DNA of 64,000 nt from Actinoplanes sandaracinus (GCF_030009775.1 NZ_JASCTH010000026.1:19299-83298); one strand, 5' to 3'; positions 42,505 through 51,528 are shown, numbered from the stretch's first letter. Made by a program: numbers and translations. The notes: generated by a model from the letters alone, not told the origin.

Positions 42505-43248
42505 TCAGTACAGCGGAGTGATCTCCGCCTCGGAGGCGGTGGCGACGACCAGGTGGCCGTCGGGGACCGGCTGCCAGGCCGGGCCGGGATCGAGGGGTTC
42601 GGAACTGATCAGCATCGAGTCGCGGCGGGAACGCACCGACAGCGCGTGACCGAGGGTGGTCGCGACCATCTGCGTGCCGTCGGTGAGCAGCAGGTTCAGC
42701 CGAGATCCGGGGGCGGCCGCCGCGACTTCGGTGACGACGGTGGCGACGGCCTTCGCCGCGGGCTCCCCGGCGCGCAGCTTCGCGCGTACCAGAGCCCAGA
42801 GGGTTGCCGAGTCGGTGGGCGCGTCGAGGGTGAGCAGATCCTCGACCGGGAGGTCCCGGGCCTGCGCGGCGATGGCCGAAGGCCAGCCGCGCACCACGCC
42901 GTTGTGGCTGAAGAGCCACCGGCCGTCGGTGAACGGCGCCGCCGCCGTCTCGATCACCGGGAGGCCGACGGTGGCCGAGCGGACCGCCGCGAGGACGGCG
43001 CCCGCCGAGGTGGCGGCCGCCAGCGGCGGCAGTGCGGCGTCCGTCCAGATCGGCATGGCGCTGCGGTAACGGACCGGCGACGCGGCGCCGGGGGGCCACC
43101 AGCCGACGCCGAAACCGTCGGCGTTGATGGTGCCGCCGCCGCGCATGTCGCGCGGCGCCCACGCCTGCGTCGCCAGCGCGTGCGGCGGATCGAAGATCAA
43201 TTTCGCCAGGGGTACGGGTGGGCCGAGGTACCCGAGGTGGCGGCACAT
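42505..43248 (-). CDS. egtC: Gamma-glutamyl-hercynylcysteine sulfoxide hydrolase (ergothioneine)
   Basis: 247-residue class II glutamine amidotransferase-like hydrolase. It removes glutamate from the sulfoxide intermediate. The nucleophile Cys2 is exposed in MCRHLGYLG, with NADGFGVGWW and the FSHNGVVRGW motif downstream. ATG overlaps the egtB stop (TGATG). Coupled in the egt operon. Confidence 0.92.
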   Translation of the reverse strand: MCRHLGYLGPPVPLAKLIFDPPHALATQAWAPRDMRGGGTINADGFGVGWWPPGAASPVRYRSAMPIWTDAALPPLAAATSAGAVLAAVRSATVGLPVIETAAAPFTDGRWLFSHNGVVRGWPSAIAAQARDLPVEDLLTLDAPTDSATLWALVRAKLRAGEPAAKAVATVVTEVAAAAPGSRLNLLLTDGTQMVATTLGHALSVRSRRDSMLISSEPLDPGPAWQPVPDGHLVVATASEAEITPLY

Positions 43249-44543
43249 CAGGCCGCATCCCGGGCGCAGCGGAACCCGCTGAAGATCTGCCGCCGGATCG
43301 GGTGGTCCCAGTTGCGGAAGGTGCCCCGGCAGGCGGCCGGGTCGGTGCCGAACGAGCCGCCGCGCAGCACCCGGTAGTCGCCGCCGAAGAACACCTCCGA
43401 GTACTCCCGGTACGGGAACGCGGCGAACCCCGGATAGGGGTGGAATCCGGACGACGTCCACTCCCAGACGTCGCCGATGAGCTGGTGAACGCCCTGCGGC
43501 GAGGCCCCGTCCGGGTAGGCGCCGGCCGATGCCGGACCGAGGTGCCGCTGGCCGAGGTTGGCGTGCCGCGGGCCGGGCGGGTCGTCGCCCCACGGGTAGC
43601 GGCGGGAGCGGCCGGTCGCCGGGTCGAAGCGGGCCGCCTTCTCCCACTCGGGCTCGGTGGGCAGGCGTTTCCCGGCCCAGGCGGCGTAGGCCTCGGCTTC
43701 GAAGTAGCAGACGTGGACGACCGGTTCGTCGTGTCTCACCGTGTCGATGCGGCCGAACCGGTCGCGGAGCCAGCCGTTGTGGTCGCGGATCCAGTGGAGC
43801 GGAGCTTGCAGGTTCGCGTTCTGCCGGTGCGCCCAGCCGCGTTCGCTCCACCAGCGGGGGTCGTCGTAGCCCCCGGCGTCCATGAACGCCAGGTAGTCGC
43901 CGTTGGTCACCGGGGCGGCGTCGATCCAGAAGGCCGGCACGTCGACGGTGTGGGCCGGCCGTTCGTTGTCGAGAGCCCAGGGCTCGGTGTCCGTGCCCAT
44001 GACGAACCTGCCCGCCTCTATCAGGATCTCGTCCTTCATCGCGGTTTCGGCGGCCGGCGCGGGCGACGCGGTGAGCACGGGCGGTCCCGTCCGCAGTTGA
44101 TGGGTGGCGAGCATGGTCTCGGCGTGCTGCTGCTCGTGCTGGACGATCATGCCGAACGCGAAGCCGCCGTCGAGCAGGCGCTCCGCCGGGTCGAAGCGCA
44201 CCCGGTCGAGCACGTCGAGCACCTTGTCCCGCACCTGCGCGGTGTAGGCGCGGGCCTCCGCCGGGTTGAGCAGCGGCAGCGCCGGCCGGTCCCGGCGGGC
44301 GTGCTTGAAGGCGTCGTAGAGCTCGTCGATGTCGCCACGCACCGGGTCACGGCCGCCCACGTCCCGGACCAGCCACAACTCCTCCTGGTTGGCGACGTGC
44401 GCCAGGTCCCAGACCAGCGGGGACATCAGCGGCGAGTGCTGGCGGGTCAGATCGTCGTCGTCGACGGCCCCGGTGAGCAGCGCCGTCCGGGACCGGCTGC
44501 GGGAAAGCTCCGCGGCGATGGCGAGCCGCAGGTCCTGCGTCAT
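43248..44543 (-). CDS. egtB: Hercynine oxygenase (ergothioneine)
   Basis: 431 residues. Non-haem iron enzyme that joins gamma-glutamylcysteine (or cysteine) to hercynine with oxygen. The N-terminal DinB-like domain has LAHVANQEELW and the iron motif HEQQHAE; the C-terminal formylglycine-generating-enzyme-like domain has FWIDAAPVTNGDYLAF, GDVWEWTSS and VLRGGSFGTDP. ATG 44543 overlaps the egtA stop by 4 bases. Confidence 0.93.
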   Translation of the reverse strand: MTQDLRLAIAAELSRSRSRTALLTGAVDDDDLTRQHSPLMSPLVWDLAHVANQEELWLVRDVGGRDPVRGDIDELYDAFKHARRDRPALPLLNPAEARAYTAQVRDKVLDVLDRVRFDPAERLLDGGFAFGMIVQHEQQHAETMLATHQLRTGPPVLTASPAPAAETAMKDEILIEAGRFVMGTDTEPWALDNERPAHTVDVPAFWIDAAPVTNGDYLAFMDAGGYDDPRWWSERGWAHRQNANLQAPLHWIRDHNGWLRDRFGRIDTVRHDEPVVHVCYFEAEAYAAWAGKRLPTEPEWEKAARFDPATGRSRRYPWGDDPPGPRHANLGQRHLGPASAGAYPDGASPQGVHQLIGDVWEWTSSGFHPYPGFAAFPYREYSEVFFGGDYRVLRGGSFGTDPAACRGTFRNWDHPIRRQIFSGFRCARDAA

Positions 44544-45784
44544 GCGGGAATCCCCTCTGCTGTGTGCCCGCTCTTCCGGCGGGACGGCGACCTTCCGGAG
44601 ACGGCGTCGCGGAGTCGGTGTGACACGAGGTCGGCGACCGTGTCGCGGACGGCCGGCGGCAGCCCGGTGCGGTCCAGGTTGCGGCAGGCCAGATCGGCGA
44701 GACCGGCGGCGGCCCGGCACACCGGGTCGTCGGCCAGGCCGAGACGGGCGGCGGCGTGCCAGCGGCCGGCCGCCGGGGCGGCCAGTTCCCGGGCCCGGTC
44801 GGTGATCGCGTCGCTGGAGAGCAGGGCGGTCAGCATCGCGGCCGGGGCGATCCACTCGTCGCCGGGTTGCGCGTCGAGGTAGCGGATCTCCAGGTACCCG
44901 CGTGGGCGTACCGGCGGGAACAGGGTGTTGAGGTGGTAGTCGAGGTCGGTCAGGGTCGGCGGCCGCGCCTCTGGATCGCCGGGGACGCCGCCCGCGTCGA
45001 TCCAGTCGGCCATGGTCACCCCGGCCGGGGCGTCCCAGTCGCCGTTGTCCCGGCGCACGCACAGCAGCGGAGCGGCCAAGGCGTAGTGTGCCCAGCTCAC
45101 CGCGGGGTCGGCGGACGACGGGACCGGGGCGGTCCGGCGGTTGTCGATCCCGTACCAGGTGGCCATCCGCGCCGACGCCCAGCCGTGCCGCCGGGAGTTG
45201 GCGAACAGGGCCAGCAGCGCCGGGCCGATCTCGTGCAGGGCGGCCCAGCGGGCCGGGATCTGATGGGTCTCGCCCGCGTCGAGGCAGATCTGAAGTCCGG
45301 CGGTGGCGGTCATCATGGTGCGCCCGTGGTCGTCGAAGGCGCGCTCCATGGCCGCGTAACGCGGGGTGTCGAGGATCCGGCGGGGTTTCCGGTGCGGGTC
45401 GAGGCCCCGCTCCCCCAGCACGATGCCGCTGCCTGCCAGCAGACCGGCCAGGACTTCGCGGTCGCCGGTGACCGCGGTGTGCAACTCGGTGAGCGAATCG
45501 GCCGGGGCCGATGAGATCTCGATCTGGCCGCCCGGTTCGGCGGTGACGGCGCCGCCTCCCGGCAGCGGCACGGGATGCGGGTTGCCGAGGGAGGTCGGCG
45601 CGTGCACGCCCAGCGCCTCGGCAAGGTCGCCGGCCCGCAGGTGCGCGGACGGGTCGGCGGCTCGGTGTGTGGTCCACTCCAACTCGACGCCGATCCGCCG
45701 GGGCGGGCCGGTCTTGAAGCAGATGCCGGTTATGTGCTCGATCGCTTCGGCGGTCCTTCGCAGGACACGGTCAGCCGAACCCAA
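44540..45784 (-). CDS. egtA: Glutamate-cysteine ligase (ergothioneine)
   Basis: 414 residues. Makes gamma-glutamylcysteine for EgtB. Family landmarks: RIGVELEWTTH, GGQIEISSAPADSL, MTATAGLQICLDAG and YLEIRYLDAQPGDEW. First gene of egtA-B-C-D. TTG 45784 is taken as start, with GAGGGGGG just upstream; the spacing is short, so an internal GTG cannot be excluded. No egtE follows the operon. Confidence 0.9.
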   Translation of the reverse strand: MGSADRVLRRTAEAIEHITGICFKTGPPRRIGVELEWTTHRAADPSAHLRAGDLAEALGVHAPTSLGNPHPVPLPGGGAVTAEPGGQIEISSAPADSLTELHTAVTGDREVLAGLLAGSGIVLGERGLDPHRKPRRILDTPRYAAMERAFDDHGRTMMTATAGLQICLDAGETHQIPARWAALHEIGPALLALFANSRRHGWASARMATWYGIDNRRTAPVPSSADPAVSWAHYALAAPLLCVRRDNGDWDAPAGVTMADWIDAGGVPGDPEARPPTLTDLDYHLNTLFPPVRPRGYLEIRYLDAQPGDEWIAPAAMLTALLSSDAITDRARELAAPAAGRWHAAARLGLADDPVCRAAAGLADLACRNLDRTGLPPAVRDTVADLVSHRLRDAVSGRSPSRRKSGHTAEGIPA

Positions 45785-45889
45785 GGTCCCCCCTCTGCCT
45801 CACCATGGGTGATCAACAAACTTCACTGTGTATCGTCCGTTGAGGACCTTACCGGCAACAACGAAATTCTGCCTTCCCCGCGGATGAAG

Positions 45890-45926
45890 TTCCGGAACCA
45901 CAACGGGGTGCCGGAACCGGTTCCGG
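45890..45926. promoter_or_regulatory. Palindromic candidate operators upstream of the GH3 gene
   Basis: GTTCCGGAAC (45890-45899) and a perfect 16-bp palindrome CCGGAACCGGTTCCGG (45911-45926), sharing the CCGGAAC core, in the 194-base gap between divergent egtA and the GH3 gene. No regulator gene is adjacent. Confidence 0.5.
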
Positions 45927-45978
45927 ACATGGAAGACTCCGAACCGTTCGCGTTCGGCAGACCCCTCGGGAGAAACGT

Positions 45979-48276
45979 ATGCCCTTGCCATATCAGGACT
46001 CCTCGCTCGCCGTCGCGGAGCGCGTGGAGGATCTGCTGGGCCGGATGACGCTGCCCGAGAAGGTCGGCCAGATGCTCCAGCTCGACGCCCGGCAGGACCT
46101 CGCCGAGATCGTGTGCGAGAAGATGGCCGGGTCGATCCTGCACACCTCCCCGGACAAACTCGTCGAAGCCGCGACCCTGGTCGCGCGCACCCGGCTGCGG
46201 ATTCCGCTGATCACCGCCGAGGACTGCATCCACGGGCACGCCTTCTGGCCCGGCGCCACCGTCTTCCCCACCCAGCTCGGCATGGCCGCGACCTGGGACC
46301 CGGCACTCGTCGAGCAGGTCGCCCGGGTCACCGCCGTGGAAGCCGCCGCCACCGGGGTGCACTGGACCTTCTCGCCGGTACTCTGCATCAGCCGCGATCT
46401 GCGCTGGGGGCGGGTCGACGAGACGTTCGGCGAGGACCCGTACCTGATCAGCGAACTCGGCGCCGCGATGATCCGCGGCTATCAGGGCGAGGGCCTCACC
46501 GACCCGACCGCGATCCTGGCCACCGCCAAGCACTTCGCCGGATACTCCGAGACCCACGGCGGCCGGGACGCCAGCGAGGCCGACATCAGCCGGCGCAAAC
46601 TGCGCTCCTGGTTCCTGCCGCCGTTCCAGCGTGCCGCCGCCGAGGGCTGCCGGGTCTTCATGCTCGGCTACCAGTCGATGGACGGCGTGCCGATCACCGC
46701 CAACAAATGGCTGCTCAACGACGTGCTCAAGGACGAGTGGGGCTTCACCGGCACGCTCGTCACCGACTGGGACAACGTCGGCCGGATGGTGTGGGAACAG
46801 AAGGTCTGCGCCGATTACGCGGAAGCCGCCGCGACCGCGGTCAAGGCCGGAAACGACGTCATCATGACGACGCCCGCCTTCTTCGAAGGCGCCCAGGAGG
46901 CGATCCGGCGCGGGTCGCTGCGTGAGGACGAGATCGATGCGGCGGTACGGCGGATCCTGCGCCTGAAGTTCGAGCTGGGCCTCTTCGAGAACCCGCGCAC
47001 GCCGGACGCGGCCCGGCAGCGGGAAGTGATCGGCGCCGCCGCGCACACCGCGCTCAATCTGGAGGTGGCCCGCCGGTCACTGGTGCTGCTCCGCAACGAC
47101 GGCGTCCTGCCGCTTCCCGTGCCGTCATCCTCCTCATCGGCTTCCTCGTCGTCTTCGTCATCAGCTTCATCATCGGCTTTCTCGTCGTCGAAGCGCATCG
47201 CCGTGCTCGGTCCCAACGCCGACGACGTGTCCGCACAGCTCGGTGACTGGGCCGGGAACTCCGGCCAGGTCGACTGGATGCCCGACGGCCACCCCCGCCG
47301 GCTCACCTCGACCGTTCTCGACGGACTGCGGGACCTGCTGCCCGACGGGTGGGAACTCGACTTCGACCCGGCCGTCGAGATCGAGGAGCTGGTGCCCGAC
47401 CCCGAGGGCGAGACCTTTCCCGACGGGCAGCCACGGCCGCCGATCTCGGTCGGCGTCCCGGCCTCCCCGGAGCGCCTCGAACAGGCCCGCCGGCTGGCCG
47501 CCGCCGCCGACTACGCGATCGTGGTCGTCGGCGACACGGTCAACCTCAACGGCGAGCACAAGTCCACCGCCACCCTGGAGCTGCAGGGCGGGCAGATCGC
47601 GCTGCTCGACACGGTGGCGGCCACCGGCACGCCGATGATCGTGGTGCTGATCGACGGCAAGCCGCTCGCGCTGCCGCCGTCGGCGCTCGGCGCGGCAGCG
47701 ATCCTGCAGGCGTTCAACCCCGGCATGCGGGGCGGGCAGGCCATCGCCGAGCTGCTGTTCGGGGCGATCGAGCCGACCGGCCGGATGCCGATCTCGGCGG
47801 CCCGGCACGTCGGGCAGCAGCCGATCTTCTACAACCAGGTGCGGGGCCAGCACGGCACCCGTTACGCGGACCTCACCCAGGACCCGCTCTTCGCCTTCGG
47901 GGAGGGGCTCAGCTACACCACCGTCGTCTACGACGGGCTCAGCATCGAGGAGCCGGACGTGGCCGCCGACGGGGTGGTGCGAGCCACCGTGCGGCTGAGC
48001 AACACCGGGACCCGGCCGGCGCTGGAGACCGTGCAGGTGTACGTGAGCGACCTGGTCACCAGCGTCACCTGGGCCGGCCGGGAACTCAAGGCGTACCGGC
48101 AGGTGCCGGTGCCCCCGGGCGAGAGCGTGACGGTGGCTCTCGAGGTGGCGGCCACCGACTGCACCCTCGTCGACGCCGCCGGCGCCCGGGTCGTCGAGGC
48201 GGGGGACTTCGAGCTGCTCGTCGGGCCGAACTCCCGGCCGTCCGCGTTGCTCTCCGCCAAGTTCCGGATCTCCTAG
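45979..48276 (+). CDS. Glycoside hydrolase family 3 beta-glucosidase-type protein
   Basis: 765 residues, no signal peptide, so cytoplasmic. Domains: GH3 N-terminal barrel (LGRMTLPEKVGQMLQLD, FSPVLCISRDLRWGR, ATAKHFAGY, nucleophile Asp in LVTDWDNV near 264), GH3 C-terminal domain (RIAVLGPNADDVSAQLGDW, EHKSTATLEL) and a fibronectin-III-like tail (LETVQVYVSDLVTSV). An odd stretch of about 22 residues, nearly all Ser, sits at 383-404, just before the C-terminal domain. GGGAG lies 6 bases before ATG. It likely splits beta-linked oligosaccharides taken up from plant matter; the linkage is not readable. Confidence 0.88.
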   Translation: MPLPYQDSSLAVAERVEDLLGRMTLPEKVGQMLQLDARQDLAEIVCEKMAGSILHTSPDKLVEAATLVARTRLRIPLITAEDCIHGHAFWPGATVFPTQLGMAATWDPALVEQVARVTAVEAAATGVHWTFSPVLCISRDLRWGRVDETFGEDPYLISELGAAMIRGYQGEGLTDPTAILATAKHFAGYSETHGGRDASEADISRRKLRSWFLPPFQRAAAEGCRVFMLGYQSMDGVPITANKWLLNDVLKDEWGFTGTLVTDWDNVGRMVWEQKVCADYAEAAATAVKAGNDVIMTTPAFFEGAQEAIRRGSLREDEIDAAVRRILRLKFELGLFENPRTPDAARQREVIGAAAHTALNLEVARRSLVLLRNDGVLPLPVPSSSSSASSSSSSSASSSAFSSSKRIAVLGPNADDVSAQLGDWAGNSGQVDWMPDGHPRRLTSTVLDGLRDLLPDGWELDFDPAVEIEELVPDPEGETFPDGQPRPPISVGVPASPERLEQARRLAAAADYAIVVVGDTVNLNGEHKSTATLELQGGQIALLDTVAATGTPMIVVLIDGKPLALPPSALGAAAILQAFNPGMRGGQAIAELLFGAIEPTGRMPISAARHVGQQPIFYNQVRGQHGTRYADLTQDPLFAFGEGLSYTTVVYDGLSIEEPDVAADGVVRATVRLSNTGTRPALETVQVYVSDLVTSVTWAGRELKAYRQVPVPPGESVTVALEVAATDCTLVDAAGARVVEAGDFELLVGPNSRPSALLSAKFRIS
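47125..47190. repeat. In-frame TCN serine microsatellite in the GH3 gene
   Basis: Run of Ser codons (TCA, TCC, TCG, TCT mixed) with a few Ala/Phe, about 66 bases. It encodes a Ser linker between the two catalytic-fold domains. Confidence 0.85.
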
Positions 48277-48289
48277 GCCCCGGTATCGG

Positions 48290-48997
48290 CTAGGACCTCG
48301 GCGCGGCCAGGGCCTCGGCGCTGCCGGGTCTCGGCACCGCCGCGAAGGCGAACGGGCGGAACCAGGCCGGGAGGGCTCGGCGCAGATCCTCCGGGCCCTG
48401 GAAGTCCAGCTCGCCGGAGCGCAGGCCGGACGCCCAGGTGCGCTCACCCCGCCACACGTCGGTCAGGCAGCGCAGATCGGCGATCACCAGCACGTCCACG
48501 TCGTGACCGGGGTCGACATCACAGATGTCGACCTCGCTCGGCGTGATCACCAGCCACCAGTGCCGCAGCTTCGGCGGCGCCGCCGGGAAACGGAACTGCA
48601 GCACGGTACGCCGCGCCGGCACCGCCCCGTGATCGACCGACCGGTGCATGTCCCAGAGCAGCAGTTTCGGGTCCAGGTCCCGGTCACCCAGCTGGGGGAC
48701 CCAGCGGGTGCCCCACTCCCCGAGCGCCACCACGATCGGCTGAAGCTCCTCACCGGCCCTGGTCAGCGCGTAGTCCACGTCCGTACCGGACTCACGCCGC
48801 TCGACCAGCCCCGCCGCGGCGAGCTGCTGCAGACGCCGGGAGAGCAGCGTGGGCGACATTCGCGGCAGGCCACGCCGCAGGTCGTTGAAGCGGCGGCTGC
48901 CGGCGATCAGCTCCCGGATCACGAGCAGCGTCCACCGCTCGTCCAGCAACTCCATCGCCTTCGCCACCGGACAGAACTGCCCGTAGGACGCTCCCAT
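48290..48997 (-). CDS. HxlR-family transcriptional regulator
   Basis: 235 residues. Winged helix at residues 1-100 with the HxlR Cys (FCPVAKAMELLDERWTLLVIRELIAG, RRFNDLRRGLPRMSPTLLSRRLQQL). A C-terminal half resembles a sterol-carrier-like or ligand-binding domain (WWLVITPSEVDICDVDPGHDVDV). HxlR proteins sense quinones, aldehydes or other reactive compounds (family knowledge). GGGGAG lies 4 bases before ATG. Divergent from a methyltransferase with a palindrome between them, so it probably controls both. Confidence 0.87.
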   Translation of the reverse strand: MGASYGQFCPVAKAMELLDERWTLLVIRELIAGSRRFNDLRRGLPRMSPTLLSRRLQQLAAAGLVERRESGTDVDYALTRAGEELQPIVVALGEWGTRWVPQLGDRDLDPKLLLWDMHRSVDHGAVPARRTVLQFRFPAAPPKLRHWWLVITPSEVDICDVDPGHDVDVLVIADLRCLTDVWRGERTWASGLRSGELDFQGPEDLRRALPAWFRPFAFAAVPRPGSAEALAAPRS

Positions 48998-49014
48998 GCC
49001 ACTCCCCTCACCCG

Positions 49015-49029
49015 GTACACATCGTGTAC
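49015..49029. promoter_or_regulatory. Candidate HxlR operator GTACAC-ATC-GTGTAC
   Basis: Perfect 6-bp inverted repeat with 3-base spacer in the 68-base gap between the divergent regulator and methyltransferase genes, 24 bases upstream of the methyltransferase -10 hexamer. Confidence 0.6.
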
Positions 49030-49052
49030 TAGGCCTGGCAACCGAGAATCCC

Positions 49053-49058
49053 TACCGT
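49053..49058 (+). promoter_or_regulatory. -10 element of a leaderless promoter (methyltransferase)
   Basis: TACCGT with a 7-base spacer to ATG 49066; no Shine-Dalgarno sequence. Confidence 0.55.
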
Positions 49059-49065
49059 CGGTGAC

Positions 49066-49878
49066 ATGACAACAACAGTTAAGACGAAGCACCGTGCCAT
49101 GTGGGCCTCCGGCGACTATCCAGCGGTCGCCTCCGAACTCGTCGCACCGCTGGGACCGGAACTGGTCGAAGCGACCGGGATCGGACCAGGGCAGACCGTC
49201 CTCGACGTCGCCGCCGGCACCGGCAACGCCGCGATCCCGGCCGCCCTGGCCGGCGCACAGGTGACCGCCAGTGATCTCACTCCGGAACTGCTCGCCGTCG
49301 GCGAGAAGAACGCCCCCGCCGCCGCCTCCGCGAAACTGACCTGGGTCGAGGCGGACGCCGAGGACCTGCCCTTCGAGACCGCCTCGTTCGACACGGTGAT
49401 CTCCTGCATCGGTGTCATGTTCGCCCCGTTCCACCAGGCCGCGGCCGCCGAACTGCTCCGGGTCTGCCGTCCCGGCGGCACGATCGGGCTGATCAACTGG
49501 ACGCCGGAAGGCTTCATCGGGCAGATGTTCGCGACGATGAAGCCGTACGCCGCGCCGCCTCCGCCGGGAGCCCAGCCGCCGCCGCTGTGGGGCGACCCGG
49601 CCCACCTGTCGTCCCTGTTCGGCGACGGCGTGACGGATGTGTCGGTGGAACGCCGCAACCTGCGGGTGGACCATCTCGGCAGCGGCGCTGCTTTCCGGGA
49701 CTACTTCAAGGTGAACTATGGGCCGACCATCGCGGTCTACCGCAACATCGCCGGCGAGCCGGCCCGGGTCGCGGCCCTGGACGCCGAGTTGCTCGCGCTG
49801 GCCGAGCGTCACGACACCGGCGGCGGCGCGATGAACTGGGAGTACCTGCTCTACACGGCACGGCGGGCGCCGCGGTGA
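49066..49878 (+). CDS. Class I SAM-dependent methyltransferase
   Basis: 270 residues, UbiE/Methyltransf_11 type. SAM motif I is VLDVAAGTGNAAIPAA (45-60), acidic loop ASDLTPELL, motif II region VEADAEDLPFETASFDTVISCIGVMFAPF, then LLRVCRPGGTIGLINW. Substrate unknown; small quinone-like or polyketide substrates are common. It is divergent from a HxlR regulator whose candidate operator lies between them, suggesting an inducible detoxification or modification enzyme (inference). Confidence 0.85.
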   Translation: MTTTVKTKHRAMWASGDYPAVASELVAPLGPELVEATGIGPGQTVLDVAAGTGNAAIPAALAGAQVTASDLTPELLAVGEKNAPAAASAKLTWVEADAEDLPFETASFDTVISCIGVMFAPFHQAAAAELLRVCRPGGTIGLINWTPEGFIGQMFATMKPYAAPPPPGAQPPPLWGDPAHLSSLFGDGVTDVSVERRNLRVDHLGSGAAFRDYFKVNYGPTIAVYRNIAGEPARVAALDAELLALAERHDTGGGAMNWEYLLYTARRAPR

Positions 49879-49956
49879 ATCATCGATCGCCGCCCGCGCC
49901 GTGGCCAACGGCCTCCTGGCCAGGCCTCCTGGCCAGCGGCTTCCCTTGCGGGACGA

Positions 49957-50718
49957 TCAGCGGCGGCGGGCGGCGGCCACCCGGCGGGTGGTGAAACCCA
50001 GCCGGGTGTACGTGGCAAGCGCCGCCGTGTTCCAGTAGTCCACCAGAAGGGCGACCCGCTCCCGGCCGGCGAGCAGTTCGTCGGCGGCGAACGCGCAGAT
50101 CGCCGCCCCGAGCCCTCGCCCCCGAGCCGATGGGCGGGTGGCCACGCCCGACATGAACCCGATCTCTCGCGTCGACCACGCCTCCGCGGCCACGGTGAGC
50201 AGTTCGCCACCGTCGCCGCGGATGCCGGCCCACCGGTGGACGCCGGCGGCGCCCGGCCACGCGTAGGACTCCGGATAGGCCTCCCGCATCATCTCGGTCA
50301 CCTCGGGCCATTCGTCCTCGCCGAGCCAGACCGGCGTGGGCCCGGTCGTTGCTCCGCGCCGCACCGCTCCGGCCGGCCCGCCTCGCTGCCCCCGCTCGGC
50401 CGAACCGCAGCGCCTCACCGGCTGGGTCGTCTCCATCCAGGCGAAAGTGGCGCTCACCTCGAGTTCCGGCACGCGGGCGACCACCTCGTTGACCAGTTCC
50501 TCGGTTCCGAACGGCCGGAACGTCTCGCCGGTCTCCGCGAGCACCTCCCGCAGCAACTTCGCCACCGCGGCCGGCTCGCCGTTCATCACCAGGCGGTCCC
50601 AGTGCGACAGATCGGGGCAGGCCACGACGACCGCATCGGGCCGCCGCCAGACCCGCGCGCCGGGGGCGGGCAACGCCCACCGAACGAGCGGATCCCGGCG
50701 ATAATCGATCTCGATCAT
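49957..50718 (-). CDS. GNAT-family N-acetyltransferase
   Basis: 253 residues. The C-terminal acetyltransferase domain has the acetyl-CoA motif VATRPSARGRGLGAAICAFA and the final beta-strand element VDYWNTAALATYTRLGFTTRRVA. The N-terminal ~110 residues are a separate region of unknown role. ATG 50718 is followed by normal coding sequence; the longer open frame upstream overlaps the divergent gene and is rejected. Substrate unknown. Tandem GNAT arrangements of this kind are common in actinobacteria. Confidence 0.82.
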   Translation of the reverse strand: MIEIDYRRDPLVRWALPAPGARVWRRPDAVVVACPDLSHWDRLVMNGEPAAVAKLLREVLAETGETFRPFGTEELVNEVVARVPELEVSATFAWMETTQPVRRCGSAERGQRGGPAGAVRRGATTGPTPVWLGEDEWPEVTEMMREAYPESYAWPGAAGVHRWAGIRGDGGELLTVAAEAWSTREIGFMSGVATRPSARGRGLGAAICAFAADELLAGRERVALLVDYWNTAALATYTRLGFTTRRVAAARRR

Positions 50719-50760
50719 GGCGTCATGCTGCCATTGCCCGGGTCTGCCATCCTCGGTCCG

Positions 50761-51528
50761 GTGCCGAAGCGTCCCGTACTCCCCAGCTGGCTCTCGTTCT
50801 CGCTCCGCCGTGGGCGGCCGCGGATTCCGGAGGGCCTGTCGGCCCGGTTGCGTGGTGCTCTTTCCTGGCGACGGCTGCGCCGCCTGATGGTGGTGGGCAC
50901 GCTGGGCGCGATTCTCGCGGTTCTCGTCGCGGTCGGCTGCGCCCGATGGGTGCGCTCCGGCGCCGACGGTTACCTCTACGACCTGGCCGCGGTGCCCGCC
51001 GCCCCGGTCGCGCTGGTGCTCGGCGCCCAGGTCAACTCCGACGGCCAGCCGTCCGCCTTCCTCGCCGCCCGCCTCGAGATCGCCCGGCAGCTCCTGGCCA
51101 ACGAAAAGATCAAGGCGATCCTGGTCTCCGGCGACCATGGCGAGTGGGCCTACGACGAACCGGGCGCGATGCAGGCCTGGCTTGTCGCCCGCGGCGTCCC
51201 CGCCGACCGGGTGGTCCAGGACCATGCCGGTTTCGACACCTATGACTCCTGCGTCCGAGCCAACAAGATCTTCGGCGTACGGCAGGCGATCGTCGTCACC
51301 CAGGACTTTCATCTGCCCCGGGCCGTCACCCTGTGCCGCAAACAGGGCATCGACGCCACCGGTGTGGGTGACGACACCGTCCGCGTCTACGAGCGGATGT
51401 GGATCCGGGGCGAGGTCCGCGAGTACGGCGCCGCCGTCAAAGCCGCCGCCGACGTCCTGACCGCCCGCGACCCGATCTTCCTCGGCCCGCACGAGACCGG
51501 CGTCGAGGACGCCGTCGGAACCAACTGA
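50761..51528 (+). CDS. SanA/YdcF-type (DUF218) membrane-anchored protein
   Basis: 255 residues from GTG 50761. Basic N-terminal segment, one membrane helix (MVVGTLGAILAVLVAVGC, about residues 43-60), then an extracytoplasmic DUF218 domain: VALVLGAQVNSDGQPSAFLAARLEIA, AILVSGDHGEWAYDEPGAM, VQDHAGFDTYDSCVRA and AIVVTQDFHLPRAVTLCRKQGID. Relatives (E. coli SanA, YdcF) affect envelope permeability and vancomycin resistance. The start has only a CATCCT hexamer 7 bases before it (one mismatch to TANNNT). Divergent from the GNAT gene. Confidence 0.82.
   Translation: MPKRPVLPSWLSFSLRRGRPRIPEGLSARLRGALSWRRLRRLMVVGTLGAILAVLVAVGCARWVRSGADGYLYDLAAVPAAPVALVLGAQVNSDGQPSAFLAARLEIARQLLANEKIKAILVSGDHGEWAYDEPGAMQAWLVARGVPADRVVQDHAGFDTYDSCVRANKIFGVRQAIVVTQDFHLPRAVTLCRKQGIDATGVGDDTVRVYERMWIRGEVREYGAAVKAAADVLTARDPIFLGPHETGVEDAVGTN

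Noticed and set aside
43248..45677. An 809-residue frame that would fuse egtB to an upstream extension
   Set aside because: The extension lies over egtA; egtB starts at 44543 with a 4-bp overlap.
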